Below, in pieces: positions 34,936 through 47,478 of a stretch of 64,000 bases of DNA (the stretch's first letter is position 1; every line of letters begins with the position of its first letter). Both the position numbers and the translations under genes were made by a program. This DNA comes from Anastatus disparis (Eukaryota; Arthropoda; Insecta; Hymenoptera; Eupelmidae): contig JAFFSR010000292.1 of assembly GCA_017163975.1 (NCBI GenBank), forward strand, positions 2,425,501 through 2,489,500, given 5' to 3'. The notes beneath the pieces are model-generated. The model was not told where the DNA came from and did no database searches. It saw nothing but the letters and a program-made list of their open reading frames with translations.

Positions 34936-36252
34936 TTATTTTAATTTTCTCTTAGAAAATTTCAATTATTTTCCAAGGCTTTTTTGATTGCTGTAATAAG
35001 GCACCAAAAATTAATAAAAGTAAGTAAAATTAAAAGATAGTTTTTACCTTTACTTAAACTGCTCTTTTTCTATCTTCTCCGAAAGCTAGATGCACGAAGC
35101 CATAGGTGAGAACCGGTTGGCTAAGTGCAGAAGCTCAAAGAGGATTCATCCTAATAGGGATTTTGAGTAAGCAGAGCCGTACTGTTCTACAGCTCAAGAG
35201 TGCTGAAAGCCATTCGTCTTAACGACAGGTTGGCTGGCGGTGTCTCTTGTAGTCTAATGATCAAGGACGGCTCATAATCGCTTAACTCCTATCCTAATAG
35301 TGGACACCAGTACAAAGTACAGGAGTTCTCTTTCCTTCCTTTTTCCAAACATTCTTTATTTCCTCAAATTATCCATTAGGTGAATTAAAATATAGAACCT
35401 GAGCCCTTAAGCGCAAGCTTAGGCTCGAATCGTATAAAGCGCGACTAGGCATAATGTAATAATAAAATAAAAATTGTAACTTGCCATTACAATATATCGA
35501 TCCAAAATCTGATAAGGATTTGTTCGCTTCGGTTAATGCCTTTTTATGATCTATCATAAAAATACATAGACACCGAACCAAACTATTAATCCCTAGGAGA
35601 TATCGAATTCGGTATATAACTGACCATAGGTCCCCGAAAAAGCTCTCTTGGTTTTTTTCTTCTTATTGTTACTACTATTCTGTCTTGCGTCAGTTCATTA
35701 TACCTAGTTTATCTAGTAAGTACTAAGTTCTAGTGCATTAAATATATATTCATAAAAAGTTATTTCAAAAACCTCAACATATAAAGTTATATTTCTGTAT
35801 ATTAATAAAGTTAATAAAGTCTTGTCTTAATGAAGATATAAAAAGTTTATATTTCTGTGTTATTTTTCAATTAATAAATTATATAAATTTTACCCAATTG
35901 TTAAAATCAATAAAAAAGCGCTAAATAAAAAAACGCCCAGTACGAACATTGAAAGGAATTGGTAACCCTCGAACATCGACAATAAGAAGAATTATAAGGA
36001 GTAAAACACTCCATTTGTTAATCAACAATAAAGGTAAGATTTTTAATTATTTATAATTTATATCATTACCCCATCCTCAACCTTCACTCCCCGGTATAAC
36101 TAAAAAGGTCTCGGGACCTTGCAAATAACGTGACTACGTCTCACAATTAAAGCCACGCTCATTCAATTAATTGCACTAGCCATTCGGTGCATAAAAATAT
36201 TTTAGTTAATGCCCTGGTAAAAACTAGTAAATATTTCATCGGGACGTTACAG

Positions 36253-36800
36253 AAGCTTACAAATTTATATTTCATTGTAGTTATAAAAAGCTTACATATT
36301 TATTTTTCATTGTTGCTAAAGAAGCTTATACAGTTGCTTTGTATTTTTACTAAAAAAAGTTTATTGATTATTTTTTATTGTCGCTAAAATAAGATTACAG
36401 ATTTATTTTTTATTTTGATAAAAAAATTTTTAAATATATTTTTTATTATCGCTAAAAGAAGCTTACAAATTAGTGTCATTATAGCTTAAAAAAGCTTATA
36501 TATTTATTTTTTATTGTTGTTAAAAAAAGCTAATACATTAATTTTTTTTGTAGTTAAGAAATGCTTATTGATTATTTTTATATTGTAGATAAAATAATTT
36601 TAAAAATTTATTTAATATTTCGCTAAATTTCATTGTCGCTAATAGAAGCTTACAAATTCATGTTTCAGTATACAAGCTTATATATTTATTTTTTATTGTT
36701 GTTAAAAAAAGCTTATACATTGATTTTTTTTTTTGGTAAATTAGTACATCAAATTTATGTTTCATTGTCGCTAAAAAAGCCTATTGGCATTACAACTCGC
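36253..36800 (+). repeat. Minisatellite block, + orientation
   Basis: Tandem units of about 36-45 bp around AGCTTACAAATTTATTTTTTATTGTCGCTAAA, diverged from each other, starting immediately after the LTR. The same family forms blocks at 38.2-38.6 kb (+) and at 44.9-45.4, 48.05-48.33 and 49.36-49.77 kb (-). Confidence 0.8.
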
Positions 36801-37504
36801 GATTTCTGCTAGCAAAAAATACATTTGTTTATATCTATATATATAATATATATATGTAAATAGTCAATAGACCGAAAAAAAGTCTTATTTTGCCAAAATT
36901 AGTGACCGGCAACGACCTATGCGATCATTTAAAAGATAGTCCGTAGATGTTTACTTATATGTTTTGGATTAGCAACTATGATTTATTAATTAATTATTGA
37001 TAAATTAGTGCAAAAAAATGCGTTTTTTTTTTTTTTTGCTAATAAAACGAAAACTATTTGACGAATCACTATAGTGTCAATGGGAAAGTTGTAGAGAATT
37101 AAATTATCAACAAAACGAGAGGTCAAACGACCCGATCAGTTTATTAGAACCGAAGAAAATTCGGAAAAACCGAAAAAAATTTCATTTTTAAAAAAAATTT
37201 ATAACTCTGTTGTTTATGAATATTAAGAGCTGAAATTCGGTACAGTAGTAGATAATTATATCTACTTTTAACATGCCAAAGGCAGGTACTATCGGATAAT
37301 TAGTTTCTGCGCGATTGCAATTTTTTTTTTTTCGGTATTCTTCCCTTCTTTATATTACCGATTGAGAACGTCGTACATAAATTTTTAAAATGGTTTTGAA
37401 AACTAGAAACAATATACTATTAAACGTATATTCTAAGTTTTCATTAAAATTGTATAAAAAGGGTGAAATATGCACTCGCACATCGACGTAAACGGTCGAG
37501 CGCA
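36801..37504. other. Non-coding stretch, nothing recognised
   Basis: AT-rich, with (TA)n near 36,834 and T homopolymers. The style resembles non-coding DNA-transposon filler, but I find no termini. Confidence 0.45.
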
Positions 37505-37745
37505 CAGTACATGTATCTATCTATACATAGTCGTAAGACAAGATTCAACAGACCTCAGCCCCCCCTCAAATGTCTGTCGGTACAGCCCCCCTCAAATTAC
37601 GTTGTAATTCCTCTTATAAATAGCCATTTCAAAATTGACGTAACTGAGGCCCCCCTCAGCCCCCTCAATTCTTATAGCCCCCTCACTCTTTTATAGCCCC
37701 CCTCATTATGCCCTTCCCTCACTATGATATTATGTTTTAGTAATT
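37505..37745. repeat. CCCCCTCA-rich dispersed repeat, copy 1
   Basis: Repeated CCCCCCTCA blocks stand out in AT-rich DNA. The reverse complement of 57,340-57,560 matches it along its length: TATCTATC-type tract, GTCGTAAGACAAGATTCAAC, the C-rich blocks, AAATTACGTTGTAATTC and ACTATGATATTATGTTTTAG. A partial copy lies at 62,235-62,345. Its adjoining AATAATATTCTATTATTATAATA also recurs at 57.3 kb. Confidence 0.75.
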
Positions 37746-38034
37746 AGTAATAAAAAATATTTTTATTAATAATATTCTATTATTATAATAATAATTATAA
37801 GTAATTGAATATTATTATAATTAGTAATATTTTATTATTATGATTGTAACCGTGACTAATTAATAATATAAAGTTTTTTCACTGCATTTCATTTATATTC
37901 TAATATTGAATTTCAATAATGAAAAAAAAAATTATTAATATTAATATTTCATTAATATAATTGCAAACATAACTAATTGATAATACAAAGCTTCCTCTCT
38001 GCATTTCCTTTATTTAGATAAATATATAATATTT

Positions 38035-38640
38035 TTATTTCTATATACTGAATTTTTATTTTTATTATTGAAAAAATTTACTAATTACAAAAGTAAATTA
38101 TAAATTACAAAATGAATTTAGCTCAATATCCATAGGTACTTTATTAACACTTGTATTTAAATAAAACATGTTTTTTTTTAACTAGAAATAAAATATTTAC
38201 ATATTTATCTTTTTAAAAGATTTCTGGGCTTGAGACCAGCATAAAAATATGTGGCTGCATTAAAAGCTTTAAAAGCTTACAAATTCATTTCTTATTGTCG
38301 CTGAAGCGTACAGATCTATTATTTGTTATCGCTAAAAAAAAGCTTATAAAAGCGTACAGATTTATTATTTGTTGTCGCTAAAAAAGCTTATAAAAAGCAT
38401 ATAGATTTATTGTTTGTTGTCGCTAAAAAATCTTTATATAAGCATACAAATATATTGTTTGTTGTTGCTAAAAAAAGCTTACAAATTTATTTTTCATATT
38501 CGCTAAAAGAAACTTACGAATTTATATCTTATTGTCGCTGAAAGAAGCGTACAAATTTATTGTTTATTGTCGCTAAAAAACTTACAAATTCATTTATTAT
38601 TGTCGCTGAAACGTACAGATCTATATTATATGCTTTATTG
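38035..38640 (+). repeat. Left member of an inverted repeat pair with minisatellite
   Basis: From TTTACTAATTACAAAAG through GATTTCTGGGCTTGAGACCAGC to units of AGCGTACAGATTTATTGTTTGTTGTCGCTAA. The reverse complement of 49,363-49,995 matches it along its length with few substitutions. A partial inverted copy also lies at 45,370-45,500. It may be the end of a non-autonomous element. Confidence 0.8.
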
Positions 38641-38739
38641 CATTAAAAACTACATCAAATCTTATATATTTTCATTTTTTTTTTAAATATAAGCAGTTAA
38701 TTAGTTTACATTGTTTAATATTTTAATTGCTTTTATTTT

Positions 38740-39400
38740 TTTTAATGTGATTTAAATGTAACTATTCTTACCCAATGCATCAAAGGCTGTCTTAAGATCT
38801 AAGGAAACTATATGAATTTTATTTTCAAATAATTATATTTCTTAAAAATTTGAAATATATTTTTATGCATCTTACATCTGTAATTTGATTCCGATCTCTT
38901 GATAATTCTACTTTACATCTTTTTAAAATATTTATCCTTCTTTTGAAATATATATTTTCTTTGATCTCATCCAATAATATCAATACTTTGTACTTGATTT
39001 TTAATTCTTAAAAAAACACTGTTATTCAATTATTAATAATTAATTATAAAACTTTTATATCATGTCATATTGCCTGTTGACATATATTTTTATAAAAACA
39101 GAAAACCTCCTATCCAATTACGTTTTTGAAGTATTTTTATCGATGAAATTGATTAAAAATTATATATTTAAAATTCCTATTTCTGTTAAAACTTGATCAA
39201 TACATATTATTACAGGTTATATTCCAGGAAGACATTTTGTTCAATCATCTTAACTTTTACAAATAAAAAAGAAATATGAAAAACTAAGTAAAAAAAAGTA
39301 TTTTTATAGAAATCAACTTTCAAATTTACATTGTTACCATCAATTTTATGCAATGCATTTTTCGTGAACTGACAATGTTTTAACAGGATTGGATACAAGA
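38740..39400 (-). pseudogene. Degraded reverse transcriptase fragment
   Basis: On the minus strand the end of this block reads IHIVSLDLKTAFDALG, the motif A region of a non-LTR reverse transcriptase (catalytic Asp in LDLKTAFD). The rest (towards 39,400) has only short open pieces. A related piece in the opposite orientation occurs at 40,265-40,400. Confidence 0.4.
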
Positions 39401-40264
39401 AACTTATTTAATTCTACTTTTTTCGGTATTTAAACACAATATCATTATTTTAATTTTTGTGCAGTCTTCAAATACTCCTACAATTTTATAAAAGAAATTA
39501 ATAAACTTAGCTTAAACTTCTTAAATCATCTTCTAATATTGAATAATTTTTTTGCAAAAATTATATTACTAGGTTTGGTATTTACATTGACAAGTAATTC
39601 TCAAAAACTTTACAAAAAGATATATTAAAATTGTTAAATCTTTTATTTGTTTTCTAATTACAATAATTATTTACAATTTTTAAATTATAAAATTAAATAA
39701 ATAAATCTTAAAATGTATAAAATTTATATGTAATATAATTTAGGGAAAGTATGAAATTTGAGAAAGATGGATGTTAACTGTTGTAATTAAACATAAAATT
39801 CAATACATGTCATCATTTATACGATTTACCCTAAAGGAAAGAAATATGTAAGGGTGCAGTCAGAAGAGTAGAAAAGAGACTGCCGAATAGAGGATGCGTA
39901 ATAGCAACAACTAATCAGTGCTATTCGGCAAGTTTCATGCGAAGAATAGAATTCTATTCTCTGTTCCACTGTAGAATGGAAAAGCGAGTCGCGACACGAA
40001 GTAAATAAACAAAAATAATTAAATTATAAATACAAATCTACTTCATTCATTTAAAAAAAAATTGTAAAAAATCGCTCTGTTTGAACTACAATTTTAAAGA
40101 GGTTATGTTTATGTTTACGCGATCTAATACGCAAACATGTTGTTTCCATTCCACGGAGTTTTTTCCCCCTATGGTTACATGGAGAGAAAAATCAGTAGAA
40201 TAGGCGGTAGAATAGAAAAATGAATAAATAGCTAAATGTTTGTTTTAATCAATTCATTTTGTTG
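39400..40264. other. Non-coding stretch with a short hairpin
   Basis: AT-rich. TGCCGAATAG at 39,881-39,890 and its exact complement CTATTCGGCA at 39,921-39,930 can pair. No coding frame. Confidence 0.5.
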
Positions 40265-40410
40265 TTTTTTCAAGTTTTTAAAAAGAATTATAAAAAACAT
40301 GTACTTTTTTCAAATATATAATTTCCTTAGATCTTAAGTCAGTCTTTGATACAGTTGGTAAGAATATTTACATTAAAATCACATTGTAAAAAACATATAC
40401 TTTTTTTAAA
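40265..40410 (+). pseudogene. Second degraded RT fragment, interrupted by the LINE
   Basis: Reads ISLDLKSVFDTVGKN on the plus strand and matches the reverse complement of about 38,740-38,830 at DNA level (GATCTTAAGxCAGxCTTTGAT). A partial duplicate of AACATxTACTTTTTT-AAATATATAATTTCCTT directly precedes the LINE start. Confidence 0.45.
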
Positions 40411-40425
40411 TATATAATTTCCTTT

Positions 40426-41402
40426 TTGAATGTGACCTCATTAAGAGTTCACATTGGACAGGTGCGCGAGCTCTTATGCGATGGTCCCTCTTATGATCTG
40501 TTTGGAGTTGCTGAAACCTGGCTGGGACCGACTGTCTCGGATGACGTCATTCGGATTAAGGATTATAAGTTGTTCAGGCAGGACAGAAACCTTCATGGAG
40601 GAGGGGTTGCCCTCTACGTTAAAAATAATTTAAAATGTGAAGTACTAGCTCTTTCTAGTACCACAACCATAACTAGCAGCGGTAAACCTGAAGTGCCAAG
40701 AATATATTTTTTGTTCGATTAAGGATGGCGACTCTGAATCTGTGCTGGTTTCTGTCATTTATCGCCCTCCTGCCATTTCATTTACAAAAAATTCTGATTT
40801 GTTAAATTCTTTGAGAGATTTATCTCATGATTTTTCACATGAAATTATAATGGGGGATCTGAATGCCGATCTTCTGCGAGAAAGCAGCGATGCGAGGTTT
40901 CTTAGTAAACTAACAGCGGAGCTTTCGCTTCAGTTGGTCCAGCATGGTGCCACGAATATAACTCCATCTTCTCACACATGGATTGACCTGATTCTTGTGG
41001 ATGACAATGACAATGTACTTGACGCACGTAACTTACCTGCGAATTTTGATAGTCGGCACAACTTAATTGATGTTTCTATTGCTTATAATATACGTGCAGT
41101 ATAGATCACAATACGTGCAGTATAGATCGGCCGGCTATGATTGGCCACCATTAACAGCTGGTACTGTCGACCCAGAGTCTGCACTTGGCTGCATTTGTGA
41201 CAATTTTACTTCTGTCATAGAGAGTTTAGCACCAGTGAAAATACTCAAGCATACGAAGAATAGCCAACCATGGTTAAATAAAGAATCGTCGCAGATGCGG
41301 CGCAAGCGAGATGCTACTTACAGAAGATATAAACGGACGAACGAAACGCAATACCTGACGGAGTTTCTGCATTTATGTAAAACGGTTGACGAACAGACTT
41401 AA
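40426..41402 (+). pseudogene. LINE endonuclease (APE-type), frameshifted
   Basis: Three overlapping frames. The first (40,426-40,722) has FGVAETWLGP with the catalytic Glu and a GGGVALYVK segment. The second (40,742-41,104) has VSVIYRPP, GDLNADLL (catalytic Asp/Asn) and SSHTWIDLILV, ending with DSRHNLI in place of the usual SDHxPI. The third (41,067-41,402) is the linker to RT, with SQPWLNKE. The enzyme nicks target DNA to prime reverse transcription. A short duplication (TACGTGCAGTATAGATC) at 41,090-41,128 contributes to the break. Confidence 0.8.
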
Positions 41403-41872
41403 CTTGCAAAGACCACAAACTATCATAATAGACTGTTCGAAGCACTTGCAAATGGTAATGCCTGGAAGGAGCTGAGAGACCTGGGACTCTTAACCGGACC
41501 ACAAGGGACTTGAATGGATTCACTCCTGATGAGCTTAACGCGCACTTTGCTGGGGTGTCGGTCTCGCCGCATGATAATGATGAGCTTCGCGAGAGGGTTC
41601 TTAATGAATGTAGTGAAGATGGTTTTACTTTTAAACCAATTAATATCATGATGTTGTTCTAGCGATTTCCCATTTTTCATCACAGGCTCGTGGCGAGAAT
41701 GGCATTCCTCAAAGCGTGATACTTAAAGCCTTACCATTTATTGGTGAACATCTTGTGACTCTATTCAACTCTTCTTTTGCGCGGGGGGTCTTCCCTGGCC
41801 TTTGGAAGCAGGCACGTATTGTGCCATTAAAAAAGTGTTCTGCACCTTAGTCGCCTAAAGATTTTAGGCCAG

Positions 41873-43192
41873 TTGCGATTTTGTGTTTTTTTTTCGAAGG
41901 TACTGGAGAAGATCGCCCACGACCAATTGCAGGAATATATCACTACAAATAAGATACTTGATCCCATGCAGACTGGTTACAGAAAAAATCACTCTACGCA
42001 GACAGCTTTGCTTAAATTAACAGACGATATAAGGTCAGGTCTTGACAAAAAACTCGTCACGTTACTTTTACTTTTTGACTTTAGTAAGGCATTCGACACG
42101 ATCTCTCCCTCTAAATTACTTGCAAGGCTTAGATCGATGGGGTTTTCCAGGTCCGCTCTCGTGTGGATTAACTCTTATATTTCAGGAAGGAAACAAATGG
42201 TTTCAACACACTTACAAGAAGAATCAGGTTGGCTAACAACCAACCTAGGAGTTCCACAGGGATCAGTACTGAGGCCTTTGTTGTTTTGCCTTTACATTAA
42301 TAACGTACGTAACGATCTTGGCTCTGGTTGTGTTCAGCACCTACTGTATGTAGATGACCTGCAGATTTATATGCACATTCCTCGTGAGAATGTGGTTGCA
42401 GGTATTCCAATCTTACAGAGGGCGGCCAATGCGGTGTCGGAGTGGGCGGCTGGTGCCTCACTCACTTTAAATGTAAGCAAGACTAAGGCAATCGTCTTTG
42501 GCAGTAATCGTTTTATCAATTCATTTTATGCTGGGGCGCCACGGACGATTGACTTTGAGGGAGGTGTCAGCGTTCCTTTCTCTGACATTGTAACGAGCCT
42601 TGGTGTTGTGCTTGACTCTAAGCTTTCTTGGGAGCCTCACATTAATATGGTTACAAAAAAATTTAATAAAGTGTTGTACGCTTTGCGGTTTTTTCGTCGG
42701 TACACCACGGAGGCTCTGCGTAAACAACTTGCAACCGCCCTGCTGTTTCCGCATCTCGATTACTGTTTGGTGGTTCTGCTCGATGCTTCTCAGGGCTTGA
42801 AGAGAAGAATACAAAGACTGCAGAATTTGTGTGTGAGATATATATTAGGTATAAAAATGGGAGCTCATATTTCTCCTTATAGAGCCGCGTTGGGTTGGCT
42901 GCGTACTAATTCGAGGAGACAGTATTTTTTGGCTGTATTTATGTACAAGATCGTGCGCATGAATACTCCGGAGCATCTAATGGGTCTCTTCACTAGATGT
43001 GTACCCAGGGTGGCTACTAGGGGAGAAATCAGGGATGTAATGGTGCCCTTTATCCGTACTGAGGTTGGCAGGAATTTCTTCCAAGTTCAATGTGTGCATT
43101 TTAAGAACTCCCTGCCTGCTGAGATTAAACATCTTCCATCTCTCAGCAGGTTCAAAGCAGCGATGAGAGGGTACTTGCTCGACCTAGATTAA
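41873..43192 (+). pseudogene. LINE reverse transcriptase, mostly open
   Basis: 439 codons. Motifs in order: GYRKNHSTQTALLKLTDDI, FDFSKAFDTI (motif A), GVPQGSVLRPLLFCLYINN (motif B, with R for the usual S/G), YVDDLQIYMH (motif C, YxDD). A C-terminal region with FFRRYTTEALRK and LQNLCVRYI is typical of the CR1/Jockey group. Coding-looking sequence precedes it from 41,410 but with frameshifts and a TAG at 41,848. The protein alone looks nearly intact, the element does not. Confidence 0.85.
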
Positions 43193-43739
43193 TATTTTTT
43201 ACTATTAATTTATGTTTATTTATTTAATTTATTTTTGTAACGTCCTGTATATAGGCGTAAGGTGTGAGTGTATTTATTGTATGAGTGTTGGCTGAATGGT
43301 TGGTGAGTGAGAGTTTTCATTTGATTTTATTTTTGACTGCGTTTCATGCTATTGTGTACGCTTGTTATTTTATTTTATTATGTATTAAATTTAATTCTTT
43401 TAAATTCAATATTGTGACTGATAGATATTGTATGACTATTTTATTTATATGATTATTTTTATTTTTATTGCGTGTATTGTATGATTATTCTGTGATATCA
43501 TTTTTATTAATTTTTGTTTATGACTTACTTATTTAGTATTATTAGATTTAGTGACTGACTGTGATATTAATTGTGCAATATTTACATTTATATATATATT
43601 TATATTTTTTTATAACATTTTGTGCAATATTTATTGTTTTCATATTTACAAATTGTATTACACGTTTTTGTACTCTTTTACAAAATAAAATAATATCTAT
43701 CTATCTATATCTATCTATTTGAGAAAAAGAAAAAAAAAT

Positions 43740-44588
43740 ACCGTTTTCGTCAACGGAATTTTTAAAAACTAAAATTGTAAAAGGAGATCAATCAACGTAT
43801 GTATTAAAAAATTTATTAAAAAAATCAAAAATATAATATATGTTATAAATATTTTTAATTACATATAATAAATCTCTGGTTGCATATATTGAAGAAATTT
43901 CCGAAGAATAAACTTTTGTTAACAAACAAAAACAAACTGATTTCAGGATTTTGAAATTCATAATAAATGATTCTGAAGGATTCAGAATTCAATGCAATAT
44001 TTATGATAAAAATATTAAAAAATTCAAGAAAAATCTAAAATTAAACGAAGTAAATTTTTATAATATACAATATTATTAATTACAACATAATATTAAACAT
44101 TTTTTTAATATTTCAGAAAATATTATTAGAGAATGTTAATGTATTAAAAACAAAAGGATACAATAAAGGAAATAATATATATGACTTAACATTAAAATAT
44201 TATTCGGATATTATTCATTTAGGCGAATACAATACATTGAAAAATAACAAACCAATTAAAATAAATTTCGAAGAAATAAAATTAAGACCTGGATTAATAA
44301 GTAAATTAAATATTATTGAAAAAAAAAATATAATAATATAAATAATTTTTTATTTTTCAGAAATACAAGGGTATTTAAAAAATTCTTTTGTACAAAAACA
44401 TAAAAAAAAAATGAATCAGAATACATCGGAACAATAGCGGATGGACAATATAAATTAAACATTTTAATAAATAAATTAGAAAATGAATATGTGAATTGGG
44501 TAAGAGGAACAAAACTAGAAATTATTGGAAAAATAGAATAAAATAGTAAAAAAAAATTTTAATAATATATCATATGCATATACTTATA

Positions 44589-44640
<52 letters not shown>

Positions 44641-44790
44641 AAAATTTTATAGATATTACATATATATTAAAAGTAAAAAGATTGGAATTTACTAAAGTAT
44701 TAAATGATGAAAACATGGAGTAAGAAGAACTTATATTAGCAAATGAAATAATTTTAAATAAGGTAAATTAAATAATTTAATATTTTTATT
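43740..44790 (+). pseudogene. Multi-exon remnant with an OB-fold-like segment
   Basis: AT-rich coding-like pieces separated by intron-like AT stretches. One (about 44,115-44,330) reads LTLKYYSDIIHLGEY and KLRPGLISKL and ends before a TTTTTATTTTTCAG acceptor at 44,361. Another (about 44,400-44,540) reads EYIGTIADGQYKLNILI and GTKLEIIGKIE, which resembles an RPA-like OB-fold. A last piece (44,640-44,760) ends before GTAAAT. A (TA)n tract at 44,589-44,637 sits in an intron. RPA-like proteins are known cargo of some Helitrons, and a Helitron helicase tail lies 2.4 kb further on, so this may be part of one. Confidence 0.4.
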
Positions 44791-44869
44791 TCATTACATT
44801 AATAAATACAATATTCTCAATATAAAATGATTATTTTTTAAGGTTATAGAAAAACAAATTGATGGTAGT

Positions 44870-45500
44870 TAAAATACAAAATATAAAATAATATTGATTT
44901 ACTACAAAAAAATTTAATGTATAAGTTTTTTTTAACAACAATAAAAAATAAATATGTAAGCTTGTAATAAAACATAAATTTGTAAGCTTCTTTTAGCAAT
45001 AAAACAATGAAATTTAACGACATATTAAATAAATATTTAGAATTATTTAAACTTTTTTTTAGTAAAAATATCAAGCAACTGTACAAGCTTCTTTAGCGAC
45101 AATGAAGAATAAGTATGTAAGCTTCTATTTGCGACAATAAAAAATAAGTCTATAAAATTATTTCAGTAATAATAACAAATTAATCTGTAATCTCCTTTAA
45201 GCGATAACAAACAATAAATTTGTATGCTTATATGGGATTTTTTTAGCGACAACAAACAATAGATCTGTATGCTTCAGCGACAATAATGAATAAATTTGTA
45301 AGCTTTTTTAGCGACAATGAAAAAAAAGTTTACACTTCTTTAGCGACAATAAAAATTAAAAATGTAAGCTTCTTTTAGCTATAATAAAAAAAAACATTCT
45401 TAATGCAGCCATATATTTATATATGTTGGTCTCAAGCCCAAAAATAAAAAATGCAGAGAGGGAGCGTTTTCTTTGTATCTTTTCAATATGTATAAAATTT
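44870..45500 (-). repeat. Minisatellite block, - orientation, with boundary sequence
   Basis: Units contain TTTAGCGACAATAAA, the complement of the core in the left blocks. It ends with ATGCAGCCATATATT and GGTCTCAAGCCCA, as in the right-hand copy at 49.8 kb, then GCAGAGAGGGAGCG, matching inverted CTCCCTCTCTGC-like sequence near 37,990. Confidence 0.75.
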
Positions 45501-47187
45501 AGGACATGAGAAGATACAAATATTTATTTATAATCATAATTTTCTATTATTCTATTTTTTATTATTCGCTCATAATTATTATCAAATATTATTATATACT
45601 ATCATAACTTGAAATTTTAATGTTATTTATTATTCTATTTTTAATTTATTTCAAAAATATATGTTTGATTCATTGTGAACTTTTGAATGTCGCGTTAAAC
45701 CATCTTTTTTTTATTAATTCTAATTCTATAACTTCATATCTTATATTTTTATGTATCGATGTTTTCTATTAAACTTTTTTCACATTTTTTAATAATAATA
45801 ATATCGAATAATAATTTCATATAAATAAAAAAAAATATTTAAAGAATATTAATATAAAAAATATAAAAAAATTAGTCATTTTTATGTTTAAATGGAAAAC
45901 ATAATATCATTTAAAAAAACCGTTTTATTAATTAATAAATATTTAAATTATAAAAAATATATTAATTAAAAGCATTAAAACACTACAAGAAATTATAGTA
46001 ATAAGAAAATGTAAGTATTAATGTTGAAAATTTTCATATGGTTACATAACTGAAGATTTTTCGGCATTTCCCAATTTTCCAGAGGGCTGAAAATAAGCCC
46101 ATTCTTAATATTTTCTCGAGTTATCCCAGATTAAAAAAAAGAAGGTTCTACGTCGTCTAGAAGCCGAGATATTGCATTTTTTTTCGCGGTCCCCGCTCGA
46201 GGCAACGATATACTAATATTCGCCGCGCGGAAAACGAAGCTGAAGCCACTCTCACCAAGACCATCTTGCAGATGTCACTTTAAGGATGTAGAAAATCATA
46301 TCCATTGCATAAATTGTATAACGATTTATTGCATTCAAAAATATAAGTTTTCATTGAAAATTAATTTCCTGAAAATTTCAACTCTTAATGTTTATAAATA
46401 ACGGAGATATGAATTAAAAAAAAAATGTTATCTCCGTTAGTATTGATTGTAGAAAATACTTTTTTTTAATGCGTTTTTGAAATAACTATCAAATGAGACT
46501 AATTAGAAGTCCGTATGACAAAAAACCAAAAAGTTATTCCATTTATTTATAAGCAAAAAAATAGCCTAATTTTACATTAAATGTTTAACAATAATTTTTT
46601 AAAAAAATTATCAATTTTCTTTTTTTAACTTATACTTTAAACTTTGAAGAATCCATTCCACTTTGTTAAATGTTGGAAAATTCACAATGTTCTGATGTCA
46701 TATGATTGTTTAAATAAATCTTCTTTGGGATAAACAATTGCAATTATTCATAAACTATCGAACCGATCGGGCTGAAATTTTTTATGCTTATAAAGACCCA
46801 TAATGGCCTCACGGACAACGTATTATAAATCATTTGTAGCAATTATTATAAAAGTTATTAACATTTATAAAACAGTGTAAAAATGAGGGTTTTTCGCGAT
46901 TATCTGGAAAAGTTATCGACCGATTTTCACGTACCCAATAATGAAATTTTAGGTCTTCTTGATACCTATAACTTTCATATGTAACATTTTTCTCCAAAAC
47001 GTCATTTGAAAATTATACGGCTAAACATCGTTATTTTCAGAATTTGATAGTTGTTTATAAAAAAATAGGCCAGATCTAGCTGTATCTTTTTATTTATTTA
47101 TCATCTATGAACCCCCCCCGCAATGATTTCCCACCTTCAAATAACTGTAATAAATTAAGTCATGACATTTCGTAGAATGACTGGACT
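45501..47187. other. Non-coding stretch, nothing recognised
   Basis: AT-rich to 46,000, then sequence of mixed composition with a GC-rich patch near 46,180-46,260 and long A runs. No frame longer than a few dozen codons. Confidence 0.45.
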
Positions 47188-47345
47188 ACTATTAACAAAT
47201 CTCAAGGTCAAAGTTTTGATGAGATTGGATTATTTATTAAATGACCTTTATTTTCGCATGGACAGCTTTATGTTGCACTGTCCAGATGTAAAAATCCTAA
47301 CAGAATATACAAATTGAATCTGAAAATAAATATGAAATATTGAAT
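47188..47345 (+). pseudogene. C-terminal end of a Helitron (Pif1-type) helicase
   Basis: Reads TINKSQGQSFDEIGLFI, stop, then SHGQLYVALSRCKNPNRIY. These are helicase motifs V and VI of the Pif1 family as found at the end of Helitron proteins (SQGQ, and VALSR with the arginine finger). Only about 50 residues remain, with a stop inside. Confidence 0.8.
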
Positions 47346-47478
47346 ATTGTTTGGAAAGAAATTTTTAATTGTTAATTCGATTTAAAAATATTGTAGAAAT
47401 AAATACAGTTTAAAAAAAATAAATATAAAATGAATTATTATTTAATTAATATAAAATAAATTTATGTATTAGATAAAC

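Larger units (their letters stand above)
23033..36251 (+). mobile_element. Gypsy-type, env-bearing LTR element (errantivirus-like), degraded
   Basis: About 13 kb in one orientation: LTR, primer-binding site, gag remnant, protease, reverse transcriptase, RNase H, linker, integrase, two envelope-like regions, Cys-rich accessory frames, polypurine tract, LTR. The order PR-RT-RH-IN and the RT core (MPFGL, YLDD) place it in Gypsy/Metaviridae. Many stops and frameshifts, a loss of most of gag and a truncated integrase show it is dead. LTR copies match over about 340 bases (23,126-23,466 with 35,914-36,251) but the 5' LTR lacks the long upstream part seen at the 3' end. No target-site duplication can be matched, so rearrangement at an edge is likely. 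Confidence 0.85.
33005..36251 (+). repeat. 3' LTR, unusually long (about 3.2 kb)
   Basis: It starts TGTAACATTCC after the polypurine tract and ends GGGACGTTACA, giving the TGTAAC/GTTACA inverted termini. The last 338 bases match the 5' LTR. Its early part (33,138-33,545) recurs at 60,835-61,215 and its 34,115-34,390 part at 63,085-63,330. A TATA box at 34,617 and initiator-like TCAGTT at 34,650 would give a U3 of about 1.65 kb. A GC-richer, probably structured segment lies at 35,090-35,330. Typical insect Gypsy LTRs are 0.2-1.5 kb, so either this family has long LTRs or other DNA has been inserted. Confidence 0.7.
40411..43720 (+). mobile_element. CR1/Jockey-type LINE, 5'-truncated
   Basis: A non-LTR retrotransposon: endonuclease pieces, then a long reverse transcriptase frame, a 500-base AT-rich 3' UTR and a (TATC)n tail at 43,698-43,718. 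No ORF1 is present, and the endonuclease begins at its first beta strand, so the copy is 5' truncated, as is usual for target-primed insertion. Its base composition (GC-richer than the flanks) contrasts with its surroundings. Confidence 0.88.

Noticed and set aside
36253..38640. CRISPR-like array
   Set aside because: Units are diverged minisatellite without unique equal-length spacers, and the genome is eukaryotic.
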